Shown here: one piece after another, positions 1 to 5,168 of the stretch
How positions within the stretch are numbered: the first letter of the stretch is position 1
How the letters are laid out: the number at the start of each line of letters is the position of its first letter
Origin: an uncultured Chloroflexota bacterium
GTDB taxonomy: Bacteria; Chloroflexota; Anaerolineae; Aggregatilineales; Phototrophicaceae
Direction of reading: 5' to 3'
NCBI GenBank assembly: GCA_937870805.1
Contig: CALMZT010000777.1
Span: forward strand, 1-7,211
DNA length: 7,211 nucleotides
The notes under the pieces: model-generated
Seen by the model: the letters and a program-made list of their open reading frames with translations, nothing else
Told to the model about the DNA's origin: nothing
Database searches by the model: none
Position numbers and translations under genes: made by a program

Positions 1-402
1 GACATGTTCCTGCGGGTTCAGCTGCGGACAGCCCGGTGGAAAGTGCAGGGTCTGAAGGTGCGGACGCTGTGCCAGATAGTCGCGCACGACCTGTCCTTGA
101 TGCCACTTTGCCCGATCCCACAGGATCAGTAACGGACGATGCGGGTAACAGGCTTGCAGATGATCGAGAAAATGGCAGGTCATCTCGCCGGACTGTTTAG
201 GCAAGGTCAGTGCCACCTCGTGACCGGAGCAGACATTCAACGCCCCATAGAAATGCACGTAATCACGCTGTGTCGCCACTCGAATGATGGGTGTTTGTCC
301 GCGCCGTGACCAGACCCGTGTCAGCGTTGCCTGAAAATACAGGCTCAGTTGATCGATACTCATAATGACCCCACCGGGATGGTCTTGCAGGAAATCGGTC
401 AC
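1..402 (-). CDS. IS630-family transposase orfB (DDE catalytic domain), 3' end cut off
   Basis: Read in the -1 frame relative to orfA, this gives 134 residues that continue without a stop to base 1. All three residues of the DDE triad are visible. The first Asp is in VIMSIDQLSLYF (residue 17 of this part, about 195 of the fusion). The second is in LLILWDRAKWH (residue 96, about 274). The Glu is in FPPGCPQLNPQEH (residue 132, about 310). There are 35 residues between the second Asp and the Glu, as expected for IS630. The motif TRVWSRRGQTP after the first Asp is also family-typical. There is no separate start codon with a ribosome site, so expression probably comes from frameshifting out of orfA. 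The C-terminal tail after the catalytic Glu is missing only because the window ends. Confidence 0.88.
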   Translation of the reverse strand, partial: MTDFLQDHPGGVIMSIDQLSLYFQATLTRVWSRRGQTPIIRVATQRDYVHFYGALNVCSGHEVALTLPKQSGEMTCHFLDHLQACYPHRPLLILWDRAKWHQGQVVRDYLAQRPHLQTLHFPPGCPQLNPQEHV

Positions 403-935
403 TTTTTTTCCAGTTCCGCTTCAAAGTCCGCCAGTCGAACGGCACCGGGTTGTGAGCGATACACTTTTTCCACCTTCTGGTAGCTGAATCCGCTGGCGTG
501 CAGCAAACTGCGATACGAGCTTTCACTGCGATAAGTCACGCCATACCACTGCTGGACCACGATTTGCAGATCGCTGACCGTCCAGAACCCACCCTGAGCT
601 TGGCGAACCTCGCTGGCAAGGACTTGATCGGGGCTGTACTGGTCGAGCTTCTCCCATAAATCCTGCCGCTGTTGCGCCGTCAGTTTGTTGGCATTGCCGC
701 CACGCCACCGCGTTCGCAGGGCATCCAGACCCCCGCGTCCATACTCGCTTGCCCACTGACACGGACTCACCGGACCACAGCCCGTCAGTCGCTGGATGGT
801 TGCCACTGCTTCGCCGCTGCCATACAATCGCACTGCCTGCAACCGTTTCAGTTCCCGCACATCCCGTGTCTGCTGTTCGGCTTGCCGAAACGCCGCTATT
901 TCTGCTTCTGTGAGTTGAAATTTTCGCTTTGCCAT
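399..935 (-). CDS. IS630-family transposase orfA (DNA-binding N-terminal part)
   Basis: This is the 178-residue upstream half of the transposase. Residues about 28-65 (from ELKRLQAVRLY through the WASEYGRGGLDAL segment) match the first helix-turn-helix and the following helix of IS630 transposases. Residues about 115-165 (FWTVSDLQIVVQQWYGVTYR, then SYRSLLHASGFSYQKV) match the second winged helix that ends in the family's typical GFSYQK motif. It binds the terminal inverted repeats. The frame ends in TGA directly after an A7-G run, and the DDE domain continues in the -1 frame. The start is the first ATG at 935. No strong Shine-Dalgarno is visible upstream, where the sequence is AT-rich. orfA alone would lack all catalytic residues and could act as a DNA-binding inhibitor, which is inference. 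Confidence 0.88.
   Translation of the reverse strand: MAKRKFQLTEAEIAAFRQAEQQTRDVRELKRLQAVRLYGSGEAVATIQRLTGCGPVSPCQWASEYGRGGLDALRTRWRGGNANKLTAQQRQDLWEKLDQYSPDQVLASEVRQAQGGFWTVSDLQIVVQQWYGVTYRSESSYRSLLHASGFSYQKVEKVYRSQPGAVRLADFEAELEKK
402..408 (-). promoter_or_regulatory. A AAA AAG -1 ribosomal frameshift site in the transposase
   Basis: On the minus strand the end of orfA reads GAA AAA AAG TGA. Positions 408-402 form the heptamer A AAA AAG in exactly the X XXY YYZ phase needed for tandem -1 slippage. After the slip the next codon is GTG (402-400), which leads straight into the DDE frame. The orfA stop is 399-401, so the overlap is minimal. A small downstream hairpin is possible: GACC 384-381 pairs with GGTC 370-367, with two more C-G pairs inside. 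It begins 17 nt after the heptamer, farther than usual for a stimulator. Transcriptional slippage on the A7 run would give the same fusion. Confidence 0.75.
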
Positions 936-948
936 GCTGCTATTTTAT

Positions 949-1010
949 ATCATTAGCTGTCTTTTTAGCTTGTCCATGAAGTTGTGAAAACTGGATAACT
1001 AATCATTAGC
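949..1010. repeat. 9-bp direct repeat at the outer side of the IS
   Basis: ATCATTAGC occurs at 949-957 and again at 1002-1010, 53 bp apart in the same orientation, in the untranslated stretch between the transposase start and the regulator promoter. It could be a subterminal transposase-binding repeat, a trace of the insertion junction, or chance in AT-rich DNA. Nothing else in 936-1020 suggests a gene. Confidence 0.3.
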
Positions 1011-1026
1011 GCACAGCTTTTATTTT

Positions 1027-1035
1027 TGCTATAAT
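1027..1035 (+). promoter_or_regulatory. Extended -10 promoter for the SARP-like regulator
   Basis: TGCTATAAT is a perfect extended -10 (TG at 1027-1028, TATAAT at 1030-1035). The -35 region near 1006-1012 (TTAGCGC) is poor, as is common for extended -10 promoters. Transcription would start near 1042, giving a leader of about 45 nt before the ATG at 1087. A purine-rich GAGGGA at 1079-1084 is the only Shine-Dalgarno-like sequence, but it leaves just 2-3 nt to the ATG. Confidence 0.55.
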
Positions 1036-1086
1036 GCTCAAATAGTTTGTATATATCACTACTTATAAAACGCATTTCGAGGGACC

Positions 1087-2382
1087 ATGCAACAGTTCGG
1101 CTTAAGCAGCTCGATCAACACGATCTATGAATCTTTTCTCTATCATTCGCGTCAAGCACGGATTGTATTACTCCACCCTAACAGTCGCTACCGTTCGGTG
1201 CTCGTTGCAAAAATCGTCCATTCGCCTGATCTGAATACATTCTACTATGCCCTGGGACCAGACGATCTCAACGTTCAATCGTTTCTAGCGGGCATGGCAC
1301 ACGATCTTGCTAATCAGCACCCCACCTTTGGCAGACACATCAATATGCTGCCCCAAGAGGCGTGGGATGATACCGACGAACATTTTGAATTACTGCTGGA
1401 CACCTTCGCGCGCGATGTCAGTGAATTGAGCGATCAGCGTTTCTATCTCATTCTTGACGAGTATGATAGAAGTGATACTGCCGATGACATCCAGCAGTTT
1501 GTTGAAGGCTTGGTGATGCGCCTGCCAGACAACTGCTGCATTATCCTCAACAGTCGCACTCTACCGCGTTTGCCCTGGGTCTCGCTCACAGCGCGCGGAT
1601 ACGCGGTACTTCTGGAAGATAATCACTTACTTCGCACTGACTTTTACAGTGTCGAACGTGAAAACAGCAAACTCAAGCTGGAAGTCTACGCCTTGGGTCC
1701 CGGTTTTGTACTCTTGGACGGAACCCCGATTGATACCTGGGAAGGACATCTCCCACGTCTGTTATTCTTCTTTGCGCTGGACAAATCAGTCATTACCCGG
1801 TCAGAAATCTGTCAAGCCTTCTGGCCCGAACTCGACATCGATCAAGCGGTCAACGTTTTCCATGTGACCAAGCGGCGTCTGCATAAGGCACTCGATATGG
1901 ATGTGCTGGTACACGAAGAGGGTTACTACCGTGTCAATCCCGAAATCGCCGTATATTACGATGTGATGGAGTTTGTCACATCGCTGATGGATGGGCGTAA
2001 CGAAGACCATCCTGATCGTATCGGGTCATGGCAGCGGGCAATTAATCTCTATCGTGGTCCATTCTTGCAGGGACATTTTGATAAGTGGATTGTCAGCCGT
2101 CGCAAAGATTTCAGTGCAGGGTATTTGGAAGCGCTGACGCACATGGCAAATCATTGGCTGAGCAAGGGCAAGCGCGAACACGCTCTCAGCCTCTATCAGA
2201 AAGCGCTCGCGGAAGATGTGAGCCGTGAGGAATTGCATCGGCAGATTATGCAGCTTTACGTCGTTTTAGGACGCCGCAGCGAAGCCGTCGCGCATTATCA
2301 GCGCGCCGTCGAAGCCTTCCAAAAAGATGGGGCATCCCCTTCCCCAGAATTGCAAGCCACTTTCGATGAGGTCATGAGCTAG
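1087..2382 (+). CDS. SARP-like transcriptional regulator with degenerate NTPase domain, winged helix and BTAD
   Basis: This 431-residue cytoplasmic protein has three parts. Residues 1-190 resemble the NTPase module of MalT/AfsR-like STAND regulators. A Walker B-like strand is clear (FYLILDEYDR, 119-128), followed by a sensor-like ILNSR strand (153-157). Where the Walker A loop belongs the sequence is LLHPNSRYRSVL (28-39), lacking the loop glycines and with Arg for the essential Lys, so nucleotide hydrolysis is unlikely. Residues about 195-285 form an OmpR/PhoB-type winged helix: ITRSEICQAFWPELD, then NVFHVTKRRLHKAL as recognition helix, and a GYYRVNP wing. Residues about 290-430 are the TPR-like BTAD (AINLYRGPFLQG, EALTHMANHWLSKGKREHALSLYQKAL, then a REELHRQIMQLYVVLGRRSEAVAHYQ-type repeat, written here only in outline). 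Such proteins usually activate transcription; the target is unknown. It is a monocistronic gene with its own promoter and terminator. Confidence 0.85.
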   Translation: MQQFGLSSSINTIYESFLYHSRQARIVLLHPNSRYRSVLVAKIVHSPDLNTFYYALGPDDLNVQSFLAGMAHDLANQHPTFGRHINMLPQEAWDDTDEHFELLLDTFARDVSELSDQRFYLILDEYDRSDTADDIQQFVEGLVMRLPDNCCIILNSRTLPRLPWVSLTARGYAVLLEDNHLLRTDFYSVERENSKLKLEVYALGPGFVLLDGTPIDTWEGHLPRLLFFFALDKSVITRSEICQAFWPELDIDQAVNVFHVTKRRLHKALDMDVLVHEEGYYRVNPEIAVYYDVMEFVTSLMDGRNEDHPDRIGSWQRAINLYRGPFLQGHFDKWIVSRRKDFSAGYLEALTHMANHWLSKGKREHALSLYQKALAEDVSREELHRQIMQLYVVLGRRSEAVAHYQRAVEAFQKDGASPSPELQATFDEVMS

Positions 2383-2394
2383 TCAGAAATCTGT

Positions 2395-2422
2395 AGAGGT
2401 GTCCAAACGGACACCTCTTTTT
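2395..2422 (+). terminator. Rho-independent terminator of the regulator gene
   Basis: A perfect 10-bp stem, AGAGGTGTCC (2395-2404) and GGACACCTCT (2409-2418), encloses the loop AAAC and runs into a T tract at 2418-2422. It lies 12 nt after the regulator stop codon, closing the single-gene unit before the convergent minus-strand operon. Confidence 0.92.
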
Positions 2423-2443
2423 GCTTCCTCGACTAAATTAGGA

Positions 2444-2517
2444 GTTATGCAGTTGGGTTCACGAACAAGGGATTTAAACCCCTTGTTCAAGCACAAATCG
2501 CGGTTCAACTGCGCAAG
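2444..2517. repeat. Palindromic dispersed repeat element, copy 1 (degenerate)
   Basis: The core 2463-2488 is a 26-bp palindrome with one mismatch (A2472 opposite C2479). One half is GAACAAGGGATTT and the other is AAACCCCTTGTTC. The left flank begins GTTATGCA (2444-2451). The right flank ends TGCGCAAG (2510-2517), a decayed complement of it. A GGTTCA box stands beside the right end, as in copy 2. The same core and ends recur at 7148-7211, so this is a repeat family and not a local hairpin. It sits between the 3' ends of two convergent genes and encodes nothing convincing. Size and terminal repeats suggest a MITE or REP-like element. Confidence 0.7.
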
Positions 2518-2615
2518 TCCTATAAATCTTACATTTCCAATTAAAGTGTCAAAAGAAACTCAAATGTGCTCCTTTTTATGATACTATTCCTCAAGCGATA
2601 AGTATTATGCATATA
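2518..2615. other. AT-rich non-coding spacer
   Basis: Between the palindromic element and the heptamer array this stretch shows no credible reading frame, RNA fold or promoter tied to a gene. It belongs to the roughly 340-bp gap between the convergent regulator and ccdA-like genes. The gap's only recognisable contents are the terminator, the palindromic element, the heptamer repeats and a small hairpin. Confidence 0.6.
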
Positions 2616-2650
2616 GCTGAGTGCTGCTGACCGCTGAAAGCTGATCGCTC
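2616..2650. repeat. Degenerate GCTGANN heptanucleotide repeats
   Basis: GCTGA occurs at 2616, 2626, 2633 and 2640. From 2626 the units are GCTGACC, GCTGAAA and GCTGATC, followed by a partial GCTC, giving a strict 7-nt period. Short heptamer-period arrays of this kind are known from intergenic DNA of cyanobacteria and, from memory, other filamentous phototroph-related groups. The array is non-coding here. Confidence 0.55.
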
Positions 2651-2687
2651 AATTTGCAGTCGCCGCCGCAATTACAACCTCACAACT

Positions 2688-2715
2688 TGCTGCAATCGCT
2701 TTCCTCATTGCAGCA
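2688..2715 (-). terminator. Possible hairpin ending the ccdA-like operon (weak)
   Basis: A perfect 9-bp inverted repeat, TGCTGCAAT (2688-2696) and ATTGCAGCA (2707-2715), with a 10-nt loop starts 8 nt beyond the stop codon of the ccdA-like gene. It has no T tract on the transcript side, so it is at best a weak or Rho-assisted terminator or an mRNA-end stabiliser. Confidence 0.35.
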
Positions 2716-2723
2716 GCAACAAA

Positions 2724-3410
2724 TCAGACTCCGCGTCCTGCCGGGAAATAGTTCGGCAGTATTTCATACAAGCCGAACAAGCCAATCGCCACCAATAGCA
2801 GCCCTGCCACTCGTGAAACCATGGTATGGTGCTGTGTCAGAAAGCTCACAAAACGACGCTGTAAGGGCAGCGCCAACAGTGGAAGCAGCACCATCGGGAA
2901 GCCAAAACCCAACCCAAACCCTAGAAAATAGACGAACTGCTCTGCAAGGGCAGAGGCATTATTAGCGGCGATCACTAAGCCCGTCGTCAACACCGGACCC
3001 GCGCAGGGCAGCGTCATCGGTGCCAGCAGCAGTCCATAGACGTAAGCCATGGCATAGGGGTTACGCAGGATGGGGGCTTGCATCATCGTGAGGCGCTCAA
3101 AAGGATTGCGCCCACTGAGCATCAACACACCTAAAACAATCACGGTAATGTAAATCAACGGTAACAGCACCGGGAAAATTACCGACATCTCGCGTCGAAT
3201 CAAGTAGAAGAAGATGCCTAACACCAACATCAGCGTCAAGACGCCCACCAGCACTAAAATGCCTAACCACGCCATTGCTCTGCGCGCACGTTCGTTATCG
3301 GCATTCCCTGCGAGGAAGGCAATCATCCCAGGATACAGGGGTAGCAAACAGACGTTGGTCAAGATAGACGCTGCGCCTAAGCCGAAGCCAGAGACAAACT
3401 GCGTAATCAC
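2724..3410 (-). CDS. CcdA/DsbD-type transmembrane thiol-disulfide transporter
   Basis: This 228-residue inner-membrane protein has about six hydrophobic segments (roughly 4-34, 47-70, 77-98, 117-148, 157-182, 197-218), the usual layout of the short CcdA form. CcdA moves reducing equivalents from cytoplasmic thioredoxin to extracytoplasmic thiol proteins through two membrane cysteines. Both are present: C21 in NVCLLPLYPGMIAFLAG and C136 in TLPCAGPVLTTG, each followed by the family's proline-containing stretch. The Pro that usually precedes the first Cys is replaced by Val. The gene starts with GTG 4 nt after the stop of the thioredoxin-like lipoprotein gene. A GGAG at 3423-3420, inside the upstream coding end, gives a good 9-nt spacing that fixes this start. 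Co-transcription with its likely redox partner supports the call. No cytochrome c genes are nearby, so the role may be general thiol reduction or cytochrome c maturation. Confidence 0.85.
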   Translation of the reverse strand: MITQFVSGFGLGAASILTNVCLLPLYPGMIAFLAGNADNERARRAMAWLGILVLVGVLTLMLVLGIFFYLIRREMSVIFPVLLPLIYITVIVLGVLMLSGRNPFERLTMMQAPILRNPYAMAYVYGLLLAPMTLPCAGPVLTTGLVIAANNASALAEQFVYFLGFGLGFGFPMVLLPLLALPLQRRFVSFLTQHHTMVSRVAGLLLVAIGLFGLYEILPNYFPAGRGV

Positions 3411-3414
3411 CAGC

Positions 3415-3999
3415 TTACGCTCCGGCGATTTGCTGTAACAGCGTCATGATGTCTGATGCCTCATGCACGCCCGTGTACAACTGTGAGAGTGTGCCATCGG
3501 GGTTGACAATAAAGTGTGGCGTTGAAGGGGGATTGAGTACGATGCTGCCATACTGATCGTTCAAGGCAACGAGCATATCACGCGAGGCAACGGCAAAAAT
3601 CCAGGGGAAATTCTGATTATCAATATAGGTCGCTAAATCGGCTGGAGTGATATTCGTCTCCACGCTGATGCCCACAAAAACATATTGCGAAGGGTCAAGC
3701 TGTTGATAAGCATCACGCACGCGCCCTAGCTGATCGCGGCAGTTGGTACACCATGTCGCCATAGGTTCGACATAGACGACTTTGCCAGCGAAGTCCGCTA
3801 AGCTAAAAGTTTCGCCTGTGCGTGCGTTGACAAGCGGTAAATTTATCAACGTTTCATTAGTGTAAGCCACAGCTTGAGAGCTGCTGGCGGCTTCGGTCCC
3901 TCGAATATCATTAACAGGCGCTGCTGCTGGCGCGGACGTGCAAGCTGCCACGAAGCTGAACAGCAGGATGATACAAAACATCGTAGTGAGTGGTTTCAT
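3415..3999 (-). CDS. Thioredoxin-fold lipoprotein (TlpA/ResA-like)
   Basis: This 194-residue protein is exported and lipid-anchored. A short signal (MKPLTTMFCIILLFSF) ends in the lipobox VAAC, with the acylated cysteine at C20, then an Ala/Ser-rich tether to about residue 50. The thioredoxin-like domain follows. NLPLVNARTGETFSLADFAGK (53-73) is the typical AhpC/TSA-TlpA opening, here slightly over motif length. WCTNC (83-87) is the active-site CXXC, GISVETN (110-116) is a core strand, and STPHFIVNPDG (159-169) carries the cis-proline P161. It should be a thiol reductant or oxidoreductase on the outer face of the membrane, kept reduced by the CcdA-like protein encoded next. The ATG is well supported: GAGG at 4010-4007 stands 7 nt upstream. 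It is the first gene of a two-gene operon, divergent from the YbhN-like gene. No convincing sigma-70 promoter was seen for it. Confidence 0.88.
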   Translation of the reverse strand: MKPLTTMFCIILLFSFVAACTSAPAAAPVNDIRGTEAASSSQAVAYTNETLINLPLVNARTGETFSLADFAGKVVYVEPMATWCTNCRDQLGRVRDAYQQLDPSQYVFVGISVETNITPADLATYIDNQNFPWIFAVASRDMLVALNDQYGSIVLNPPSTPHFIVNPDGTLSQLYTGVHEASDIMTLLQQIAGA

Positions 4000-4128
4000 C
4001 GTAAAGCCTCAAAATGGACAATATTGATAAGGACTGTAATTTAGAAACATTAGCTTAACCAAAGGTTACGCCATAAAACTAAACGCCTGATGAGAAAGAT
4101 AGACTTTCGCCGTGTAATCAGATAGCGC

Positions 4129-4134
4129 TACAAT
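4129..4134 (+). promoter_or_regulatory. Candidate -10 box upstream of the YbhN-like gene
   Basis: TACAAT lies 35 nt before the ATG at 4170 in the 170-bp divergent spacer. No good -35 hexamer is found at 16-18 bp (the sequence there is TTTCGC-like), so this is only a candidate. AGGGA at 4161-4165 is the likely ribosome site, with 4 nt spacing. Confidence 0.35.
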
Positions 4135-4141
4135 AACCTGA

Positions 4142-4156
4142 TGCGCGTTATGCGCA
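4142..4156. promoter_or_regulatory. Inverted repeat TGCGC-N5-GCGCA, possible operator
   Basis: TGCGC (4142-4146) and GCGCA (4152-4156) form a symmetric site separated by GTTAT. It lies between the candidate -10 box and the start codon, where a bound repressor would block transcription or a short hairpin could form in the leader. No regulator can be assigned. Confidence 0.25.
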
Positions 4157-4169
4157 AGATAGGGACACT

Positions 4170-5168
4170 ATGCGACGCATACTCTTTCTGATCGCCAGCG
4201 TTTTGGTGAGTGGGTTCTTCTTATGGTTAGCGCTGCGTGATATTGAGCTTGGTGCAGTAGCCCAGGCAATTGCACAAACGAACTTAGGGTGGTATATCGT
4301 CGGGCTGCTGTTGATTGTTCTGGGATTGTGGACAAGGGCAATACGATGGCGTGGATTGTTAGGCAATAAAATCCCTCTGAGCCACGCTTTCCACATTTTG
4401 AATATTGGTATGATGTTGAATTTGCTGCCCCTACGCATCGGAGAAGTGGCAAGAAGTTTGCTGGCAACGCGCGACGGAGTGCCCTTCGTTACAGGCGCGA
4501 CAAGCATCGTGGTCGAACGTGTAGTCGATGTGCTGCTTGTCGTCATCACGCTGACGCTATGTCTTACCCGCGTGCCGACTGTACCTCAAGCGATTACCAA
4601 CAGCGCTTTGCTGTTTGGCGCAGCCTCTGTTGTGGCGTTTATCGTGCTCATCATTCTGGCGCGCTATCCGAAATTTGCGCATCGCTTGATTGACGAAGTA
4701 GAAAAGCGCCTCTCGATTGTCAAACGTCTGTCGCTTGGACACCTCTTTGGGCAGGTGATTGACGGACTCGAACCCCTGACACATCCGCGACGTTTCGCGC
4801 ATACGATCTTCTGGACGTTGGTTTCATGGTTCATCTCATTTGTCACCTATTATGTACTTGAAATAGCGTTGGGCGTGCAAGAGGGTGACCTGGTGCTCGG
4901 CGCGCTGTTGAGCATGACGCTGGCATCTTTGGGTATCGCTGTGCCATTGAGTCTCGCGGGAATTGGTCCATTCCAGGCAGCGATCCGCGCAGCAGGCGAA
5001 ATGGCAGGCTTCACAGCCGTACAAGGTGCATCGTTAGGACTATTGACTCACAGTGCGGCGGTGCTAGTCTACTGCGTATTAGGGACGATTGGCTTGCTGG
5101 TCATGGGGGTTTCGGTCAGCAGCATCATGGGCGAACGCGAAAAGATCAACACCCCTGAACCTACATGA
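4170..5168 (+). CDS. YbhN/LPG_synthase_TM (UPF0104)-family integral membrane protein
   Basis: This 332-residue membrane protein has some seven to eight hydrophobic segments (for example 4-21, 40-57, 113-133, 145-164, 213-233, 241-265, 284-316). The three signature stretches of the flippase-like domain are present: LNLLPLRIGEVARSLL (83-98, usually LPgRxGExxR), TSIVVERVVDVLLVV (111-125, the ERxxD motif), and VPLSLAGIGPFQAAI (258-272, usually PtPGGxGxxE, here with Gln for Glu). In MprF this domain flips aminoacylated phosphatidylglycerol. The stand-alone versions have been linked to lipid or lipid-linked glycan transport and mostly lack a proven substrate. No soluble aminoacyl-transferase domain is attached, so lysyl-PG synthesis is not expected. 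The start is the first ATG after AGGGA. Its stop overlaps the start of the secreted glycosidase gene (ATGA), so the two are probably translationally coupled. Confidence 0.85.
   Translation: MRRILFLIASVLVSGFFLWLALRDIELGAVAQAIAQTNLGWYIVGLLLIVLGLWTRAIRWRGLLGNKIPLSHAFHILNIGMMLNLLPLRIGEVARSLLATRDGVPFVTGATSIVVERVVDVLLVVITLTLCLTRVPTVPQAITNSALLFGAASVVAFIVLIILARYPKFAHRLIDEVEKRLSIVKRLSLGHLFGQVIDGLEPLTHPRRFAHTIFWTLVSWFISFVTYYVLEIALGVQEGDLVLGALLSMTLASLGIAVPLSLAGIGPFQAAIRAAGEMAGFTAVQGASLGLLTHSAAVLVYCVLGTIGLLVMGVSVSSIMGEREKINTPEPT

Larger units (their letters stand above)
1..1000 (-). mobile_element. IS630-family insertion sequence, truncated by the window edge
   Basis: Two consecutive minus-strand frames encode the N-terminal winged-helix DNA-binding part and the DDE catalytic part of an IS630/Tc1-mariner-type transposase. 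Only one side of the element is present, because the transposase still reads open at base 1. The terminus near base 1000 is an estimate: IS630 elements insert at TA dinucleotides, several TA sites lie between 940 and 1010, and the partner inverted repeat is outside the window. The transposase frames look intact apart from the frameshift, which suggests a recent or still functional copy rather than an old relic. Confidence 0.8.

Noticed and set aside
399..408. Transposase split as a simple pseudogene frameshift
   Set aside because: The break is exactly at an in-phase A AAA AAG heptamer, both halves are otherwise intact and all catalytic residues remain, so recoding is the simpler explanation, although an error in the A7 run cannot be fully excluded.
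263..526. Minus-strand 87-residue reading frame across the IS frame break
   Set aside because: It lies in the third frame, has an Arg/Trp/Thr-rich unnatural composition, and overlaps both well-supported transposase frames. It is a shadow.
672..956. Plus-strand reading frame opposite orfA
   Set aside because: It is antisense to the transposase, resembles no known protein, and has no ribosome site. It is explained as the complement of orfA.
2399..2581. 60-residue plus-strand frame after the regulator terminator
   Set aside because: It begins inside the terminator stem and runs through the palindromic repeat, with no ribosome site or coding character.
2654..2965. 103-residue plus-strand frame overlapping the end of the ccdA-like gene
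   Set aside because: It is Gln/Ser/Pro-rich low-complexity translation antisense to a clear membrane protein, with no family resemblance.
4148..4549. Minus-strand frames opposite the YbhN-like gene (133 and 99 residues)
   Set aside because: Both are antisense to conserved family motifs, with Thr/Ser/Arg-rich composition and no plausible start context.
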